Below, piece by piece: positions 52,705-62,050 of a stretch of DNA of 64,000 nucleotides. The stretch's first letter is position 1. Each line of letters starts with the position of its first letter. The stretch comes from Tenacibaculum caenipelagi. GTDB lineage: Bacteria; Bacteroidota; Bacteroidia; Flavobacteriales; Flavobacteriaceae. The stretch spans positions 244,511 through 308,510 of the forward strand of contig NZ_SNYH01000005.1 in assembly GCF_004363005.1 (NCBI RefSeq), read 5' to 3'. Below the pieces are notes generated by a model. That model searched no databases, had not been told where the DNA came from, and saw nothing but the letters and a program-made list of their open reading frames with translations. The translations under genes and the position numbers were made by a program.

Positions 52705-54375
52705 ATGTTTAACTACAACTTTTTATCAAAATCATTCCCTTTTAAGAATATTTTAAAAATTATTGTAGGGTGTTTTTTTTTCTTCATTTCTACTTTAAAA
52801 GCACAAGAAAAAGGACTACCTGATTTTAATAAGACTATAGAAGATTGCAAGAGCTATCTTGATAAATCTGGAAAGGCCTATAATAATGCGAACTATGAAG
52901 CTTTTAAAAAATATAACGATTCAGCACTTCTAGTTTCACAAAAACTGAACCTTAAGAAATTAGAAATTAAAGCTATTATTAATCACGGTATCTATTATAA
53001 TGTTGTAGACGCCTATGAAAAAGCATTAGAACAATTTTATAAAGCTTTGGAGTTTAACGAAAAAACTTCTGATAAAGAAGTTACAAAAATTAACATACTT
53101 GTTAATCTTGCCAATGTTTACAGCCAAATGGATAATACTGATAAGGTAATTTCTTGTATGGAAGAAGTACTACTTTTATCTGAAAAGAACCAAGTATCTG
53201 ATCTTATAAAGGTTGCCGCCTATAATGGGTTGGGAAACAGCTATACTAAAAAGAAAGACTACGAAAAAGCATTAACATACTTACATGAAGTAAAAACTAT
53301 AGGAGAACGCATACAACATTTTGGAGCTGTTCTTACTGCACTCGACAACATCGGTTACTCTTATTTTCAACAAGAAAAATGGGATGAAGTTATTAAAGCT
53401 GCTAAGGAATCAGTGGCTTACTCTACAAAGCATTCATTAGATAGGAGACCTGTTTCATTGCTAAATTTTGGAATGGCTTATGTAAAGAAAAAAACACCAA
53501 AAGAAGCTATCCCTTACTTAAAAGAAGTATTAGATATTGCTATCGTTAGAAAAGATCTTAACCTTGAAAAAGAAGCACATTACCACTTAGCAAAAGCTTA
53601 TAAATTGCTGGGCAATTTTCGAAATTCAAACAGAGAGCAGGAACTTTATGCAGAAGTTATGAAGAGATTATTAAAAGAACAATCTAATGCTGCTCTGCTT
53701 GATTTAAAACATGATGCCAACGCCGAAAAACAAGTTATCAAATCACGTTTGGAATCTTTAACTGTCGTAGATAATAATAAAAATAAAATGCTTATTTTTA
53801 GTGGATTCATCGTTGTTTTTTTAGGAGTCCTGCTGTTCTTTTACATTCGTAAAAAGAAGGTATTAGAAACCGATCGAGAACAATTTGAAAAGACCAATGA
53901 ATTGCTTAATAATGAAAACAAAGCTCTAAAAACAAAAATGAAGGAGCTTGCAATCCAAAAAGAGCAAAATTCAAATGAATTAGTACCATATAAAAACTCT
54001 TCTTTAACAGAGCAAGATAGAAACCAATATATGGAGCAAATATTAGATTACATGGAAAAAGAAAAACCTTATCTAGATTTTGACATTAATCAATCAGAAC
54101 TGGCTTCAAAACTTTCCATGAATAAGCATCATCTTTCAGAAGTTCTAAACCTTTGTTTTGATAAGAACTTTTACCAATTCATAAATCTATATAGGGTTAA
54201 TGAAGCTCAAAAAATAATAAAAGATCCAACATATAGCGATTATAAAATTTTAGCGATTGCTTATGAAGCTGGTTTTAAAAGTAAAACATCCTTTAATCGT
54301 GTCTTTAAAAATCATACCGGACTAACACCTTCTGAATACCGAAAAAAACAACTGAAAAGTACTGTATCCTATTAA
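52705..54375 (+). CDS. Membrane TPR-AraC transcriptional regulator
   Basis: 556 residues: signal/anchor ~10-35, periplasmic TPR repeats ~40-335 (YEKALEQFYKALEFNEKTSD, YEKALTYLHEVKTIGERI), one membrane helix ~354-375 (MLIFSGFIVVFLGVLLFFYI), coiled-coil linker ~380-430 and a cytoplasmic AraC helix-turn-helix ~450-550 (INQSELASKLSMNKHHLSEVL, ILAIAYEAGFKSKTSFNRVFKNHTGLTPSEY). This architecture would read a signal at the envelope and bind DNA directly from the membrane. It is divergent from the T9SS adhesin gene, a natural target. Confidence 0.85.
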   Translation: MFNYNFLSKSFPFKNILKIIVGCFFFFISTLKAQEKGLPDFNKTIEDCKSYLDKSGKAYNNANYEAFKKYNDSALLVSQKLNLKKLEIKAIINHGIYYNVVDAYEKALEQFYKALEFNEKTSDKEVTKINILVNLANVYSQMDNTDKVISCMEEVLLLSEKNQVSDLIKVAAYNGLGNSYTKKKDYEKALTYLHEVKTIGERIQHFGAVLTALDNIGYSYFQQEKWDEVIKAAKESVAYSTKHSLDRRPVSLLNFGMAYVKKKTPKEAIPYLKEVLDIAIVRKDLNLEKEAHYHLAKAYKLLGNFRNSNREQELYAEVMKRLLKEQSNAALLDLKHDANAEKQVIKSRLESLTVVDNNKNKMLIFSGFIVVFLGVLLFFYIRKKKVLETDREQFEKTNELLNNENKALKTKMKELAIQKEQNSNELVPYKNSSLTEQDRNQYMEQILDYMEKEKPYLDFDINQSELASKLSMNKHHLSEVLNLCFDKNFYQFINLYRVNEAQKIIKDPTYSDYKILAIAYEAGFKSKTSFNRVFKNHTGLTPSEYRKKQLKSTVSY

Positions 54376-54505
54376 CTCGAAAAATTAAAACTTTTAATTC
54401 TATTTAAAGAGCTTCTGTACTACTTCGTATCTTATTTTTTCAATCTTGTAACTTTTTTTTAAGTCGTCTTGTCCTATAGATGTGGATTCACAAAAACGTT
54501 CCTTA

Positions 54506-55126
54506 TTAATCATTTGATTTATTTTTTATCAAATTAATCAACTCATCTTTGTTAGATACGTGTAGTTTTTCATAAATATTACGAACATGAAACTTAATTG
54601 TATTAACACTAACATTTAAGTCTTCGGCTATTGAAGCATACGTTTTTCCTTCCGATAAAAGATCTAGTACACTATTTTCTTTATCTGTTAAATTGTAGAA
54701 CTGTTTTTTCTGAAAAGATTCTACAACCATTCTTGCAATATTAATACTCATAGGAGCTCCGCCAGCTTCTACCTGATACAAAGCTTCTATTAATTTTTCT
54801 CCTCCACTACTTTTTGTAACATATCCTACAGCCCCCATGCAGAGCGCATCAAATACGTATCTAGAATTTTCATGTACTGTTACCACTATAATTGAAACAG
54901 AGGGTAACAAACCTTTAATCCTTTTTATTCCCTCTATACCATTCATTCCTGGAAGGGAAATATCAATTAATACAAAGTCTGGTTTTATTTCTTGAATTTT
55001 AAGCAACGCATCTTCGCAAGTATTAAACCCTCCTACAACTATGAAATCTTCGGTATTGTTAATTATTTTGGTAAATGAATCCAATACTATTTGATAATCT
55101 TCTATGAGTACAACTCTTTTTCTCAT
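54506..55126 (-). CDS. LuxR/NarL-type response regulator
   Basis: 206 residues: receiver 1-120 with D10, phospho-acceptor D55 (FVLIDISLPGMNG) and T/K positions in IIVVTV and YVTKSSG; GerE-type helix-turn-helix ~145-200 (LTDKENSVLDLLSEGKTYASIAEDLNVSVNTIKFHVRNIYEKL). It lies 3 bases after the propeller histidine kinase gene, which has the HisKA_3 domain that normally pairs with NarL-type regulators, so they form one two-component system. The palindrome at 58107-58119, upstream of the lipoprotein array, is a candidate binding site. Confidence 0.92.
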   Translation of the reverse strand: MRKRVVLIEDYQIVLDSFTKIINNTEDFIVVGGFNTCEDALLKIQEIKPDFVLIDISLPGMNGIEGIKRIKGLLPSVSIIVVTVHENSRYVFDALCMGAVGYVTKSSGGEKLIEALYQVEAGGAPMSINIARMVVESFQKKQFYNLTDKENSVLDLLSEGKTYASIAEDLNVSVNTIKFHVRNIYEKLHVSNKDELINLIKNKSND

Positions 55127-55129
55127 TTT

Positions 55130-58003
55130 TTACTTATTTATCATCCCAGTAAATATAACTTTGGTTTCTTCTTTAGTAGTTATCTGCAAACTCCCTTCAA
55201 TTTTATGTGCTCTTTTTTTCATGTTATCTAGACCATTTTTTCTTTTTAATTCTGATTCAACAAATCCTTTCCCATTATCTTTTAATTCAATTTTTAATAT
55301 ATTTTTCTTTAAAATAATTGACAGAACAACTTCAGATGCATTAGAATGCTTATAGCTATTTGTCATTGCTTCTTTAAAAAGTAATAATAATTGACGGCTC
55401 CAATAACTAGGAAGTTTTTTTATTTCTTTATTTATTTCTTTTTCTACTTTAAAAGTAATATTAGAATTTTGAAATAATTCTTCACCAAAATCTGACAAGT
55501 AAACAACTAATTCTTCTAGATAATCACTTTTACTATCAATACTCCACACAAAATCTCTTATTCCAAAATACAAACTTTTAGCATCTCGCTGAATTTGCTT
55601 TATTGCTTCAAAAGAATTTGACTGTTTTATAAACTCGTCTTTCAGTATTAGCTCAGAGACTATTGTTATACCCGCTAATTTATTCCCTAATTCATCATGA
55701 AAATCACTAGCCACATTTTGCCTTACTTCACTTAGCTCTTTTTCTAACCTTTTTTGACTAATCATTGCATTCTTTAACAAACGATTTTTTTTAAGAACAC
55801 TTAAAATTCTGTATACTAAAAGAAGTAAGATTCCAACAGAAATTATTAACACACCCCACCAAGTTTTATACCAAGGAGCTACATTAGAAAAACTATAAAC
55901 CTTTGAATAACTCCAGTCACTCGAAGATCTTCTTACTCTGAATTGTACTTTATGCTTGCCGTATTGATAATTAGAAAAATCATACGTTCTTTCTTGTGTA
56001 GATATCCAATAATTATCTCCAACTTTATATTGCACCAATAATGCTTCTCCAGAAAAATCAATTACGTTTAATTTAAATTGACTTTCTCTATTATTTACTT
56101 GTATTGAAGGTTTATTACTTGGTTTGAAAGGCAAGGTATTTGTTATTCTTTTTGCTCCATTACTCCCTACTAACCAAATAAAATCATCTTTATCTTCTAT
56201 AATTTTGTTTACATAAGAAAATGAACTTCCGTTTTCTTTAGTAAAATTGTAAAAATTACCGTTTTTAAATACCGAATATCCTTTTTGATGTGACAACCAG
56301 ACAATGTTGTGATGATCTACAAAAACATGATTTAAGTTATCTGAAGGCAGTCCATCTTTTTTTGTATAAACTTTTACAGAGTCTTTTTCTATCACATTCA
56401 ATCCATTAATGGTTGCTACATATATTTTCTTTTGCGATGGAGTAAAAGATTTAATATTGGTGTTAGACAATCCTTGTAAAGAAGCCACTCTTCTCTTTTC
56501 TTTAAAACTTTTTGAGTCGTAAATAAAAAAGCCAAAATTAGTAGCAACCCATAATTCATCATTAATTAACTGTACATCTTTTATTTGAGTCTCTTCTTTA
56601 AAATTAATTTTTAGTTGGGACTTATTTTCATTAGTAATGATATTTAGTTCATCTCCCCAATAGGACATCGATAGCTCCGAATTTTTAATTCTTTTTTTAT
56701 AACAGAGTTTTAATAACATTACTTTTTTTAACTCTTTATCAAATTCTATAAGTTTTCGTTTATAATTACCCGAAGTTGTAGTTGTAATCGTCAATGAATC
56801 TTTATTTGATAAAGAGGCGTTAAAACCTCCTAAAAAATATGTAAAAGGATAAGTATTACTTTGTTCGTAAGTATTAAGAGAATAAATTGAAGTTAGAGAT
56901 AAAAAATATAAGTTATTATTATTTAATTGCAAAACATCATGCAAGGGTACATCATTAAAAAAAGATTTATTATCGTGTTCGTAAGTATTTGGAATAAAAT
57001 ACACTCCCTGACCATTTAATGAAATCCAAATATTCTCGTCTTTATCTTTGATAATATCACTAACAAGCGTATTTATTTCTTGTTCAGAAGAAAAATTAAT
57101 TTCTTTTTTACTTACGTTATCGTATAATACTATTTGGTCACTTATATGGAAATCATCTTCTAAAACATACGCATTAAACCTCTTAGTTTTTACAAACCTC
57201 TTAAGTTTATAATTATTTTTTACTGTTTTAAATTTTAGAGGTTTAACTTCTAAAATTTTTTTATTATCAAAAATGATTTCTTCTGTATCTGACAACCCTA
57301 TGTAAGCACCCTCATCTTCTTCATAAATTAAATCATTAATTTCTTTCTCTCCTAAAAAGGGGAACTCTTCTTTATATGAAAACTGCTTAAAATTTAATGA
57401 GATAATCCCTTTTATTTTTTGAAGACCAAAATTATTTCCTCCTATATAAAATAATTCACCATTAATATTAATTGGTTTTAATACCCTTGAGCCAACTGCT
57501 CCTATCTTTTTTCTTATATTAAAAAGTAGGGCATCTTTATTAATCTTAAAATTTGTTTTTTCTTCAAGGTAGCTATTCCCATTCTTATACAAAACATGAA
57601 AACTATTTTTTCCTGAGCTAGCTATAATTGCATCTTCTTGTATATCTATTTTACTAATCTTTGAAAAATGGTTGGTTGATCCTGTAGAGATTAAAACAGA
57701 ATCATTTTGTATCAGTTGCACCCCTCCACCCCATGTTCCTACAACTATTTTGTTATCCTTCGTTTCATTAACATCTATAACATAATTAGAACGTAGTCCT
57801 TCTTTTATTGTAAATATTTTAAACTCATTACCATCATATTTTACCAATCCATTATCTGTACCAATCCAAATATACCCTGACGAATCTTGAAATAATCCAT
57901 AGGTGATATCATGAGGCAACCCATTAGAAGCCGAATAGTGTATCGGTTTATTTTGAGCGACTCCACACCAACAAAAAAGTAAAGCTATAATTCTAAGCCA
58001 CAT
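55130..58003 (-). CDS. Beta-propeller sensor histidine kinase (HisKA_3)
   Basis: 957 residues. Signal peptide 1-16; two-component-regulator propeller repeats to ~640 (GLPHDITYGLFQDSSGYIWIGTDNGLVKYDG at the start; GLPSDNLNHVFVDHHNIVWLSHQ later); Y_Y_Y domain ~655-720; membrane helix ~728-748; HisKA_3 with His near 768 (DFHDELGNKLAG) and HATPase_c (KEAMTNSYKHSNA, DNGKGF, GLDNMKKRAH). It resembles the sensing half of hybrid two-component systems that detect glycans in Bacteroidota, but here the regulator is a separate NarL protein. Ligand unknown; position suggests control of the adjacent surface lipoproteins. Confidence 0.9.
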   Translation of the reverse strand: MWLRIIALLFCWCGVAQNKPIHYSASNGLPHDITYGLFQDSSGYIWIGTDNGLVKYDGNEFKIFTIKEGLRSNYVIDVNETKDNKIVVGTWGGGVQLIQNDSVLISTGSTNHFSKISKIDIQEDAIIASSGKNSFHVLYKNGNSYLEEKTNFKINKDALLFNIRKKIGAVGSRVLKPININGELFYIGGNNFGLQKIKGIISLNFKQFSYKEEFPFLGEKEINDLIYEEDEGAYIGLSDTEEIIFDNKKILEVKPLKFKTVKNNYKLKRFVKTKRFNAYVLEDDFHISDQIVLYDNVSKKEINFSSEQEINTLVSDIIKDKDENIWISLNGQGVYFIPNTYEHDNKSFFNDVPLHDVLQLNNNNLYFLSLTSIYSLNTYEQSNTYPFTYFLGGFNASLSNKDSLTITTTTSGNYKRKLIEFDKELKKVMLLKLCYKKRIKNSELSMSYWGDELNIITNENKSQLKINFKEETQIKDVQLINDELWVATNFGFFIYDSKSFKEKRRVASLQGLSNTNIKSFTPSQKKIYVATINGLNVIEKDSVKVYTKKDGLPSDNLNHVFVDHHNIVWLSHQKGYSVFKNGNFYNFTKENGSSFSYVNKIIEDKDDFIWLVGSNGAKRITNTLPFKPSNKPSIQVNNRESQFKLNVIDFSGEALLVQYKVGDNYWISTQERTYDFSNYQYGKHKVQFRVRRSSSDWSYSKVYSFSNVAPWYKTWWGVLIISVGILLLLVYRILSVLKKNRLLKNAMISQKRLEKELSEVRQNVASDFHDELGNKLAGITIVSELILKDEFIKQSNSFEAIKQIQRDAKSLYFGIRDFVWSIDSKSDYLEELVVYLSDFGEELFQNSNITFKVEKEINKEIKKLPSYWSRQLLLLFKEAMTNSYKHSNASEVVLSIILKKNILKIELKDNGKGFVESELKRKNGLDNMKKRAHKIEGSLQITTKEETKVIFTGMINK

Positions 58004-58106
58004 ATTTTTTGAATTAGAAACTTTGGTAAAGAAAAAAAAATAAAACTCGAAAAACCACGAAAACTATACTAAAATCACACTTTTTAACATAGCTAACCGA
58101 AAAACT

Positions 58107-58119
58107 ACCCATTATGGGT
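58107..58119. promoter_or_regulatory. Palindrome ACCCATTATGGGT (candidate activator site)
   Basis: A 13-bp perfect dyad (ACCCAT-T-ATGGGT) 24 bases upstream of the -7 box of the first lipoprotein gene, i.e. around -40 relative to the predicted start, the usual site for NarL-type activators. It lies between the kinase gene and the lipoprotein array. Confidence 0.5.
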
Positions 58120-58143
58120 GGGGAAAATTTTATACTGTGAATC

Positions 58144-58151
58144 TACTTTTG
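58144..58151 (+). promoter_or_regulatory. -7 box of the lipoprotein array
   Basis: TACTTTTG, an exact TAnnTTTG match, 36 bases before the ATG at 58188. Confidence 0.5.
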
Positions 58152-58187
58152 CTTTATAATTTAAAATTCTATAAAAAAATACGTATT

Positions 58188-58601
58188 ATGAAAACTCCTT
58201 TAAAAGTAGCTCTGCTTCTTTTTGCTATTGTATTAAGCCTTTTAGCTTGTAGTAAAGATGATGAACCACAATTAAGCCCTGCCAAATTTTCAATAGATCA
58301 AAGTACAGTTGATTTTGGTGTGGTTGGAGCATTATCGGGCAAAAAAGACATTAAATTAACCATTACCAATACCGGAGAGGAAGATTTAATCTTAAAAGAT
58401 TATATACTTTCTGGTTCAAATGCATCAGATTTTAGTGTTAATGCAGGTGAAACGGAAGAAACAGTACCAGCCGGTGAAACTTATGAGTTTATTATTACGT
58501 TCGAACCTTTAGAAATAGGTGACAAAACAGCAATACTTACAATAATTAGTAATGTAAGTGAGCATAAAATCAATTTATTGGGAAAAGCACAAATGTCCTG
58601 A
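58188..58601 (+). CDS. Short surface lipoprotein, single ASH domain (array member 1)
   Basis: 137 residues from the ATG at 58188 (MKTPLKVALL); an in-frame GTG at 58137 precedes the -7 box and is rejected. Lipoprotein signal with C21 followed by SKDDE, matching the Bacteroidota lipoprotein export signal (K plus acidic residues) for surface display. The rest is one ASH / choice-of-anchor-D Ig-like domain (SIDQSTVDFGVVG, DIKLTITNTGEEDLIL, FEPLEIGDKTAILTIISN). It lacks the second domain and LRRs of its downstream paralogues, so it is either a minimal member or a shortened copy. First gene of the array. Confidence 0.8.
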   Translation: MKTPLKVALLLFAIVLSLLACSKDDEPQLSPAKFSIDQSTVDFGVVGALSGKKDIKLTITNTGEEDLILKDYILSGSNASDFSVNAGETEETVPAGETYEFIITFEPLEIGDKTAILTIISNVSEHKINLLGKAQMS

Positions 58602-58678
58602 TTTTAGAAGAAAAAATGCTAAGTAAGTTATAGCATACACTACCAATAAAGTTTTCAATTTAAATAAAAATCAAAATA

Positions 58679-60367
58679 ATGAATATCAAAAATATAGTAT
58701 ATGCTCTTGTAGCCATATTAATACTTTCTTGCAGTAAAGATGATGAACCACAATTAAGCCCTGCTAAATTTTCTATTAATCAAACATCTATAGATTTTGG
58801 AGAAGTAGAAATACCAACATCAAAAGAAATCAAACTAACCGTTACTAATAGCGGAGAAGAAGATTTAATTTTAAAAAGCTACACTTTTTCAGGTTCAAAT
58901 TCAGCTGAGTTTACCGTTGAAGCTAGTGAAACAGAAGAAATTGTACTAGCAGGTAAAACTTATGAGTTTTCAGTAGTTTTTAAACCGACAGAAGAGGGAG
59001 ATAAGACAGCAGTGCTTACCATCAACAGTAATGTTGGTGAGCATAAGGTAGACGTATCAGGGAAAGGAGCTCCGGAGCCTGTGGCTGTTTTTAGCATTAA
59101 TCCGGAAAGTAAAGATTTTGGAGATGTAATGCTGGGGAATGAAGCCATCCTAAACTTTACGATATCTAATACTGGAAATGCCGATCTGGTTATCTCAGAA
59201 ACCACTTTAGGAGGCACTAACGCAGATGCATATACCACTACTAACAATTCAGTTACCATACCACAAAATGGTGCTACCGGCGTTAAGGTTACATTTGCCC
59301 CTCAAACCACAGGTAGCAAAACAGCAACACTCTCTATTGTTACAAATGTTGGTACTTATACGGTTAACCTTGAAGGTAACGGCATTCCTAATCCCAATGC
59401 TATTGTAAATATTCCAGATGCGAATTTTAAAGCAAGTTTGTTAGCACATGGAACAACTATTACTGGAGATGATTTTAGTAAAATTGATACTAATGATGAT
59501 GGTGAAATACAGGTAAAAGAAGCTGAAGCATATTACGGTAGTATAAATTGTCATGAACGAAACATAAGCGATTTAACAGGTATTGAAGCTTTTGTAAACT
59601 TACAGATATTATACGTAGGAAAAAACCAACTAACCAGTTTAGATTTGAGCCAAAATGTCGCTTTAACAAAGTTATATTGCTTTGAAAATCAACTTACAGG
59701 TTTAGATATCAGTCAAAATGTGGCTTTAATGATTTTAGGATGCTATGACAATCAACTAACCAGTTTAGATGTGAGTAAAAATGTGGCTTTAATAGGTTTG
59801 CATTGCTCTAATAATCAAATTACCAGCTTAGATGTGAGTCAAAACGTGGCTTTAACAGAGTTAAATTGCTTTGAAAATCAACTAACAGGTTTAGATGTGA
59901 GTAAAAATGTGGCTTTAAAAGGTTTGTATTGCTCTAATAATCAAATTACCAGCTTAGATGTGAGTCAAAACGTGGCTTTAACAGAGTTAAATTGCTTTGA
60001 AAATCAATTAACCGGTTTAGATATCAGTCAAAATGATGCTTTACATTTTTTAGGTTGCTCTGGCAATCAAATAACCAGCTTAGATGTGAGTCAAAACGTG
60101 GCTTTAACAGAGTTAAATTGCTTTGAAAATCAACTAACAGGTTTAGATGTGAGTAAAAATGTGGCTTTAACACGCTTATATTGTTTTTCCAATCAATTAA
60201 CCAGTTTAAACCTTGCCAATGGTTATAACAATAAAATAACTTATATGAAAGCTCAGGACAACATTAATCTTGATTGTATCCAAATTGACGAAGGGTTTAC
60301 TCCTCCTAGTAATGATTATTACTGGAAAAAAGATGATACGGCGAGTTATAGTAATGGCTGTTTCTAG
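58679..60367 (+). CDS. Surface lipoprotein: two ASH domains, EF-hand-like loop, Cys-LRRs (array member 2)
   Basis: 562 residues. Lipoprotein signal (ILILSC, C18) followed by SKDDE; ASH domain 1 ~31-130; ASH domain 2 ~136-235; an LRR cap IVNIPDANFKASLLAHGTTI; a Ca-binding-like loop DTNDDGEIQVKE (~270); then about ten 21-residue leucine-rich repeats (~300-525; NQLTSLDLSQNVALTKLYCFE) with a cysteine at the same place in most, as in internalin J. No T9SS sorting domain; anchoring is by lipid. It shares near-identical DNA at the 5' end with members 3-5. Binding function is inferred from LRR architecture. Confidence 0.87.
   Translation: MNIKNIVYALVAILILSCSKDDEPQLSPAKFSINQTSIDFGEVEIPTSKEIKLTVTNSGEEDLILKSYTFSGSNSAEFTVEASETEEIVLAGKTYEFSVVFKPTEEGDKTAVLTINSNVGEHKVDVSGKGAPEPVAVFSINPESKDFGDVMLGNEAILNFTISNTGNADLVISETTLGGTNADAYTTTNNSVTIPQNGATGVKVTFAPQTTGSKTATLSIVTNVGTYTVNLEGNGIPNPNAIVNIPDANFKASLLAHGTTITGDDFSKIDTNDDGEIQVKEAEAYYGSINCHERNISDLTGIEAFVNLQILYVGKNQLTSLDLSQNVALTKLYCFENQLTGLDISQNVALMILGCYDNQLTSLDVSKNVALIGLHCSNNQITSLDVSQNVALTELNCFENQLTGLDVSKNVALKGLYCSNNQITSLDVSQNVALTELNCFENQLTGLDISQNDALHFLGCSGNQITSLDVSQNVALTELNCFENQLTGLDVSKNVALTRLYCFSNQLTSLNLANGYNNKITYMKAQDNINLDCIQIDEGFTPPSNDYYWKKDDTASYSNGCF
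59825..60180 (+). repeat. 126-bp higher-order LRR repeat
   Basis: The stretch AGCTTAGATGTGAGTCAAAA begins at 59825, 59951 and 60077, exactly 126 bp (two 21-codon LRRs) apart, with near-identical sequence continuing through TTAAATTGCTTTGAAAATCA. This indicates recent unequal duplication inside array member 2. Confidence 0.9.
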
Positions 60368-60403
60368 AATTTCACTAAAAAAAACTTAAAAAAATATTGA
60401 GTT

Positions 60404-61957
60404 ATGAAAATCAAAAACATAGTATATGCTCTTGTAGCAATATTAATTTTCTCTTGTAGTAAAGATGATGAACCGAAATTAAACCCGGCTAAATTTTCAA
60501 TAGACCAAAGTACAGTTGATTTTGGCGAGGTAGAAATACCAACACAAAAAGAAATCAAACTAACCATTACCAATAGCGGAGAAGAAAATTTAATTTTAAA
60601 AAACTACACTTTTTCAGGTTCCAATACTTCAGAATTTACAGTTAATGCCGGTGAAACGGAAGAAACAGTAGAGGCTGGTAAAACGTACGAGTTTTTAGTC
60701 ATTTTTAAACCTACGGAAACAGGAGATAAAACAGCAATCCTTACCATTACCAGTAATGTTGGTGAGCATAAAATAAATTTATTGGGAAGTGCAATTCTTG
60801 GCCCAAATGCTATAGTGAATATTCCGGATGCCAATTTTAAAGCTAGTTTATTAGCTCATGGAACAACTATAACTGGAAGTGGTATTAGTAAAATTGATCT
60901 CAATGATGATGGAGAAATACAACTAGGTGAAGCGCAATCGTATGAAGGTTTTATTAATTGCTATAATAGAGATGTAAGTGATTTAACAGGAATTAAAGCT
61001 TTCGTAAACATTACCAAATTAAATATAGTACAGAACCAATTAACTAATTTGGATGTAAGTGATAATGTAGCTTTAGAATACCTAGCTTGCGATAACAATC
61101 AATTGAAAAGTTTAAATGTTTCTAGTAATGCAAACTTAAAAGTTTTGTGGATCCAAAATAATGAATTAACTGACCTAGATGTTTCTCAAAACACTGCTTT
61201 AGAAGATTTGTATTTGGCTAATAACCAATTAACCAATTTGGACACTTCTAATAACACAGCATTAAGAACTCTTATAATTGCGACCAATTTATTAAATAGT
61301 ATAGACGTTTCAAACAATACTGCGTTGCATACATTGTTTGTTCATAATAATAAGCTCGCCGGTTTGGATGTGACCCATAATACCGCTTTGAAGTATTTAT
61401 CATGTACAAACAATGAGATAGCCTACCTAGATGTTTCCAAAAACATCATTCTGGAGGAGCTTTCTTGTGACAACAACAACCTGGCCAACTTAGATCTTTC
61501 ACAGAATACAGCTCTACTTGAATTTAGATGTAATAATAATCAATTGAGCAGTTTAGATGTTTCAAAAAACACAAGTCTGGAATTATTGGGTTGTTTTAAT
61601 AACCAAATATCCAATTTAGATGTATCTCATAACATCAATTTAATAACGTTAAGCTGTTCAACTAATAAATTATCTAGTCTAGATGTATCCCAAAATACAG
61701 CTCTAAGAAATCTACATTGCTCGTCGAATCAGTTAACAAGTTTAAACGTTTCTGGTAACCCTGCATTAGAGTTTTTATATTGCTTTCAGAATCAACTAAC
61801 AGCTTTAAACCTTGCCAATGGTAACAATAGTAAACTAAGTACAATGTGGGCTACGAACAATCCAAATTTAGCCTGTATACAAATAGATGCAGACTTCACT
61901 CCTCCTTCTAATTGGGAAAAGGCTGCTCAGACCGGTTATAGTACAAGTTGCCAATAA
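60404..61957 (+). CDS. Surface lipoprotein: one ASH domain, EF-hand-like loop, Cys-LRRs (array member 3)
   Basis: 517 residues. Signal and C18-SKDDE as in member 2; one ASH domain (~31-130) joined directly to the LRR cap (IVNIPDANFKASLLAHGTTI), the loop DLNDDGEIQLGE, and about fifteen LRRs (~190-485) that are much more divergent at DNA level than those of member 2 (NNELTDLDVSQNTALEDLYLA, NNQLSSLDVSKNTSLELLGCF). The C-terminal CIQIDADFTPPSNW block is conserved in the array. It lies 36 bases after member 2. Probable surface binding protein; ligand unknown. Confidence 0.87.
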   Translation: MKIKNIVYALVAILIFSCSKDDEPKLNPAKFSIDQSTVDFGEVEIPTQKEIKLTITNSGEENLILKNYTFSGSNTSEFTVNAGETEETVEAGKTYEFLVIFKPTETGDKTAILTITSNVGEHKINLLGSAILGPNAIVNIPDANFKASLLAHGTTITGSGISKIDLNDDGEIQLGEAQSYEGFINCYNRDVSDLTGIKAFVNITKLNIVQNQLTNLDVSDNVALEYLACDNNQLKSLNVSSNANLKVLWIQNNELTDLDVSQNTALEDLYLANNQLTNLDTSNNTALRTLIIATNLLNSIDVSNNTALHTLFVHNNKLAGLDVTHNTALKYLSCTNNEIAYLDVSKNIILEELSCDNNNLANLDLSQNTALLEFRCNNNQLSSLDVSKNTSLELLGCFNNQISNLDVSHNINLITLSCSTNKLSSLDVSQNTALRNLHCSSNQLTSLNVSGNPALEFLYCFQNQLTALNLANGNNSKLSTMWATNNPNLACIQIDADFTPPSNWEKAAQTGYSTSCQ

Positions 61958-61980
61958 AATTTCTATAAAAACAAATATTG

Positions 61981-62027
61981 AACTGGTTTAAACTTTTTTG
62001 ATTGAAGCGAAAAAGTTTAAACCAGTT
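61981..62027. terminator. Perfect 18-bp hairpin between array members 3 and 4
   Basis: AACTGGTTTAAACTTTTT (61981-61998) and AAAAAGTTTAAACCAGTT (62010-62027) are exact reverse complements around an 11-base loop. A related hairpin follows member 4. No U-run follows, so it may work as terminator, mRNA stabiliser or recombination site. Confidence 0.75.
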
Positions 62028-62050
62028 CATCACACTATAAAATAAAAATA

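Noticed and set aside
59632..60220. Short-period repeats resembling a CRISPR or minisatellite
   Set aside because: The 63/126-bp period equals one or two 21-residue leucine-rich repeats within an open reading frame.
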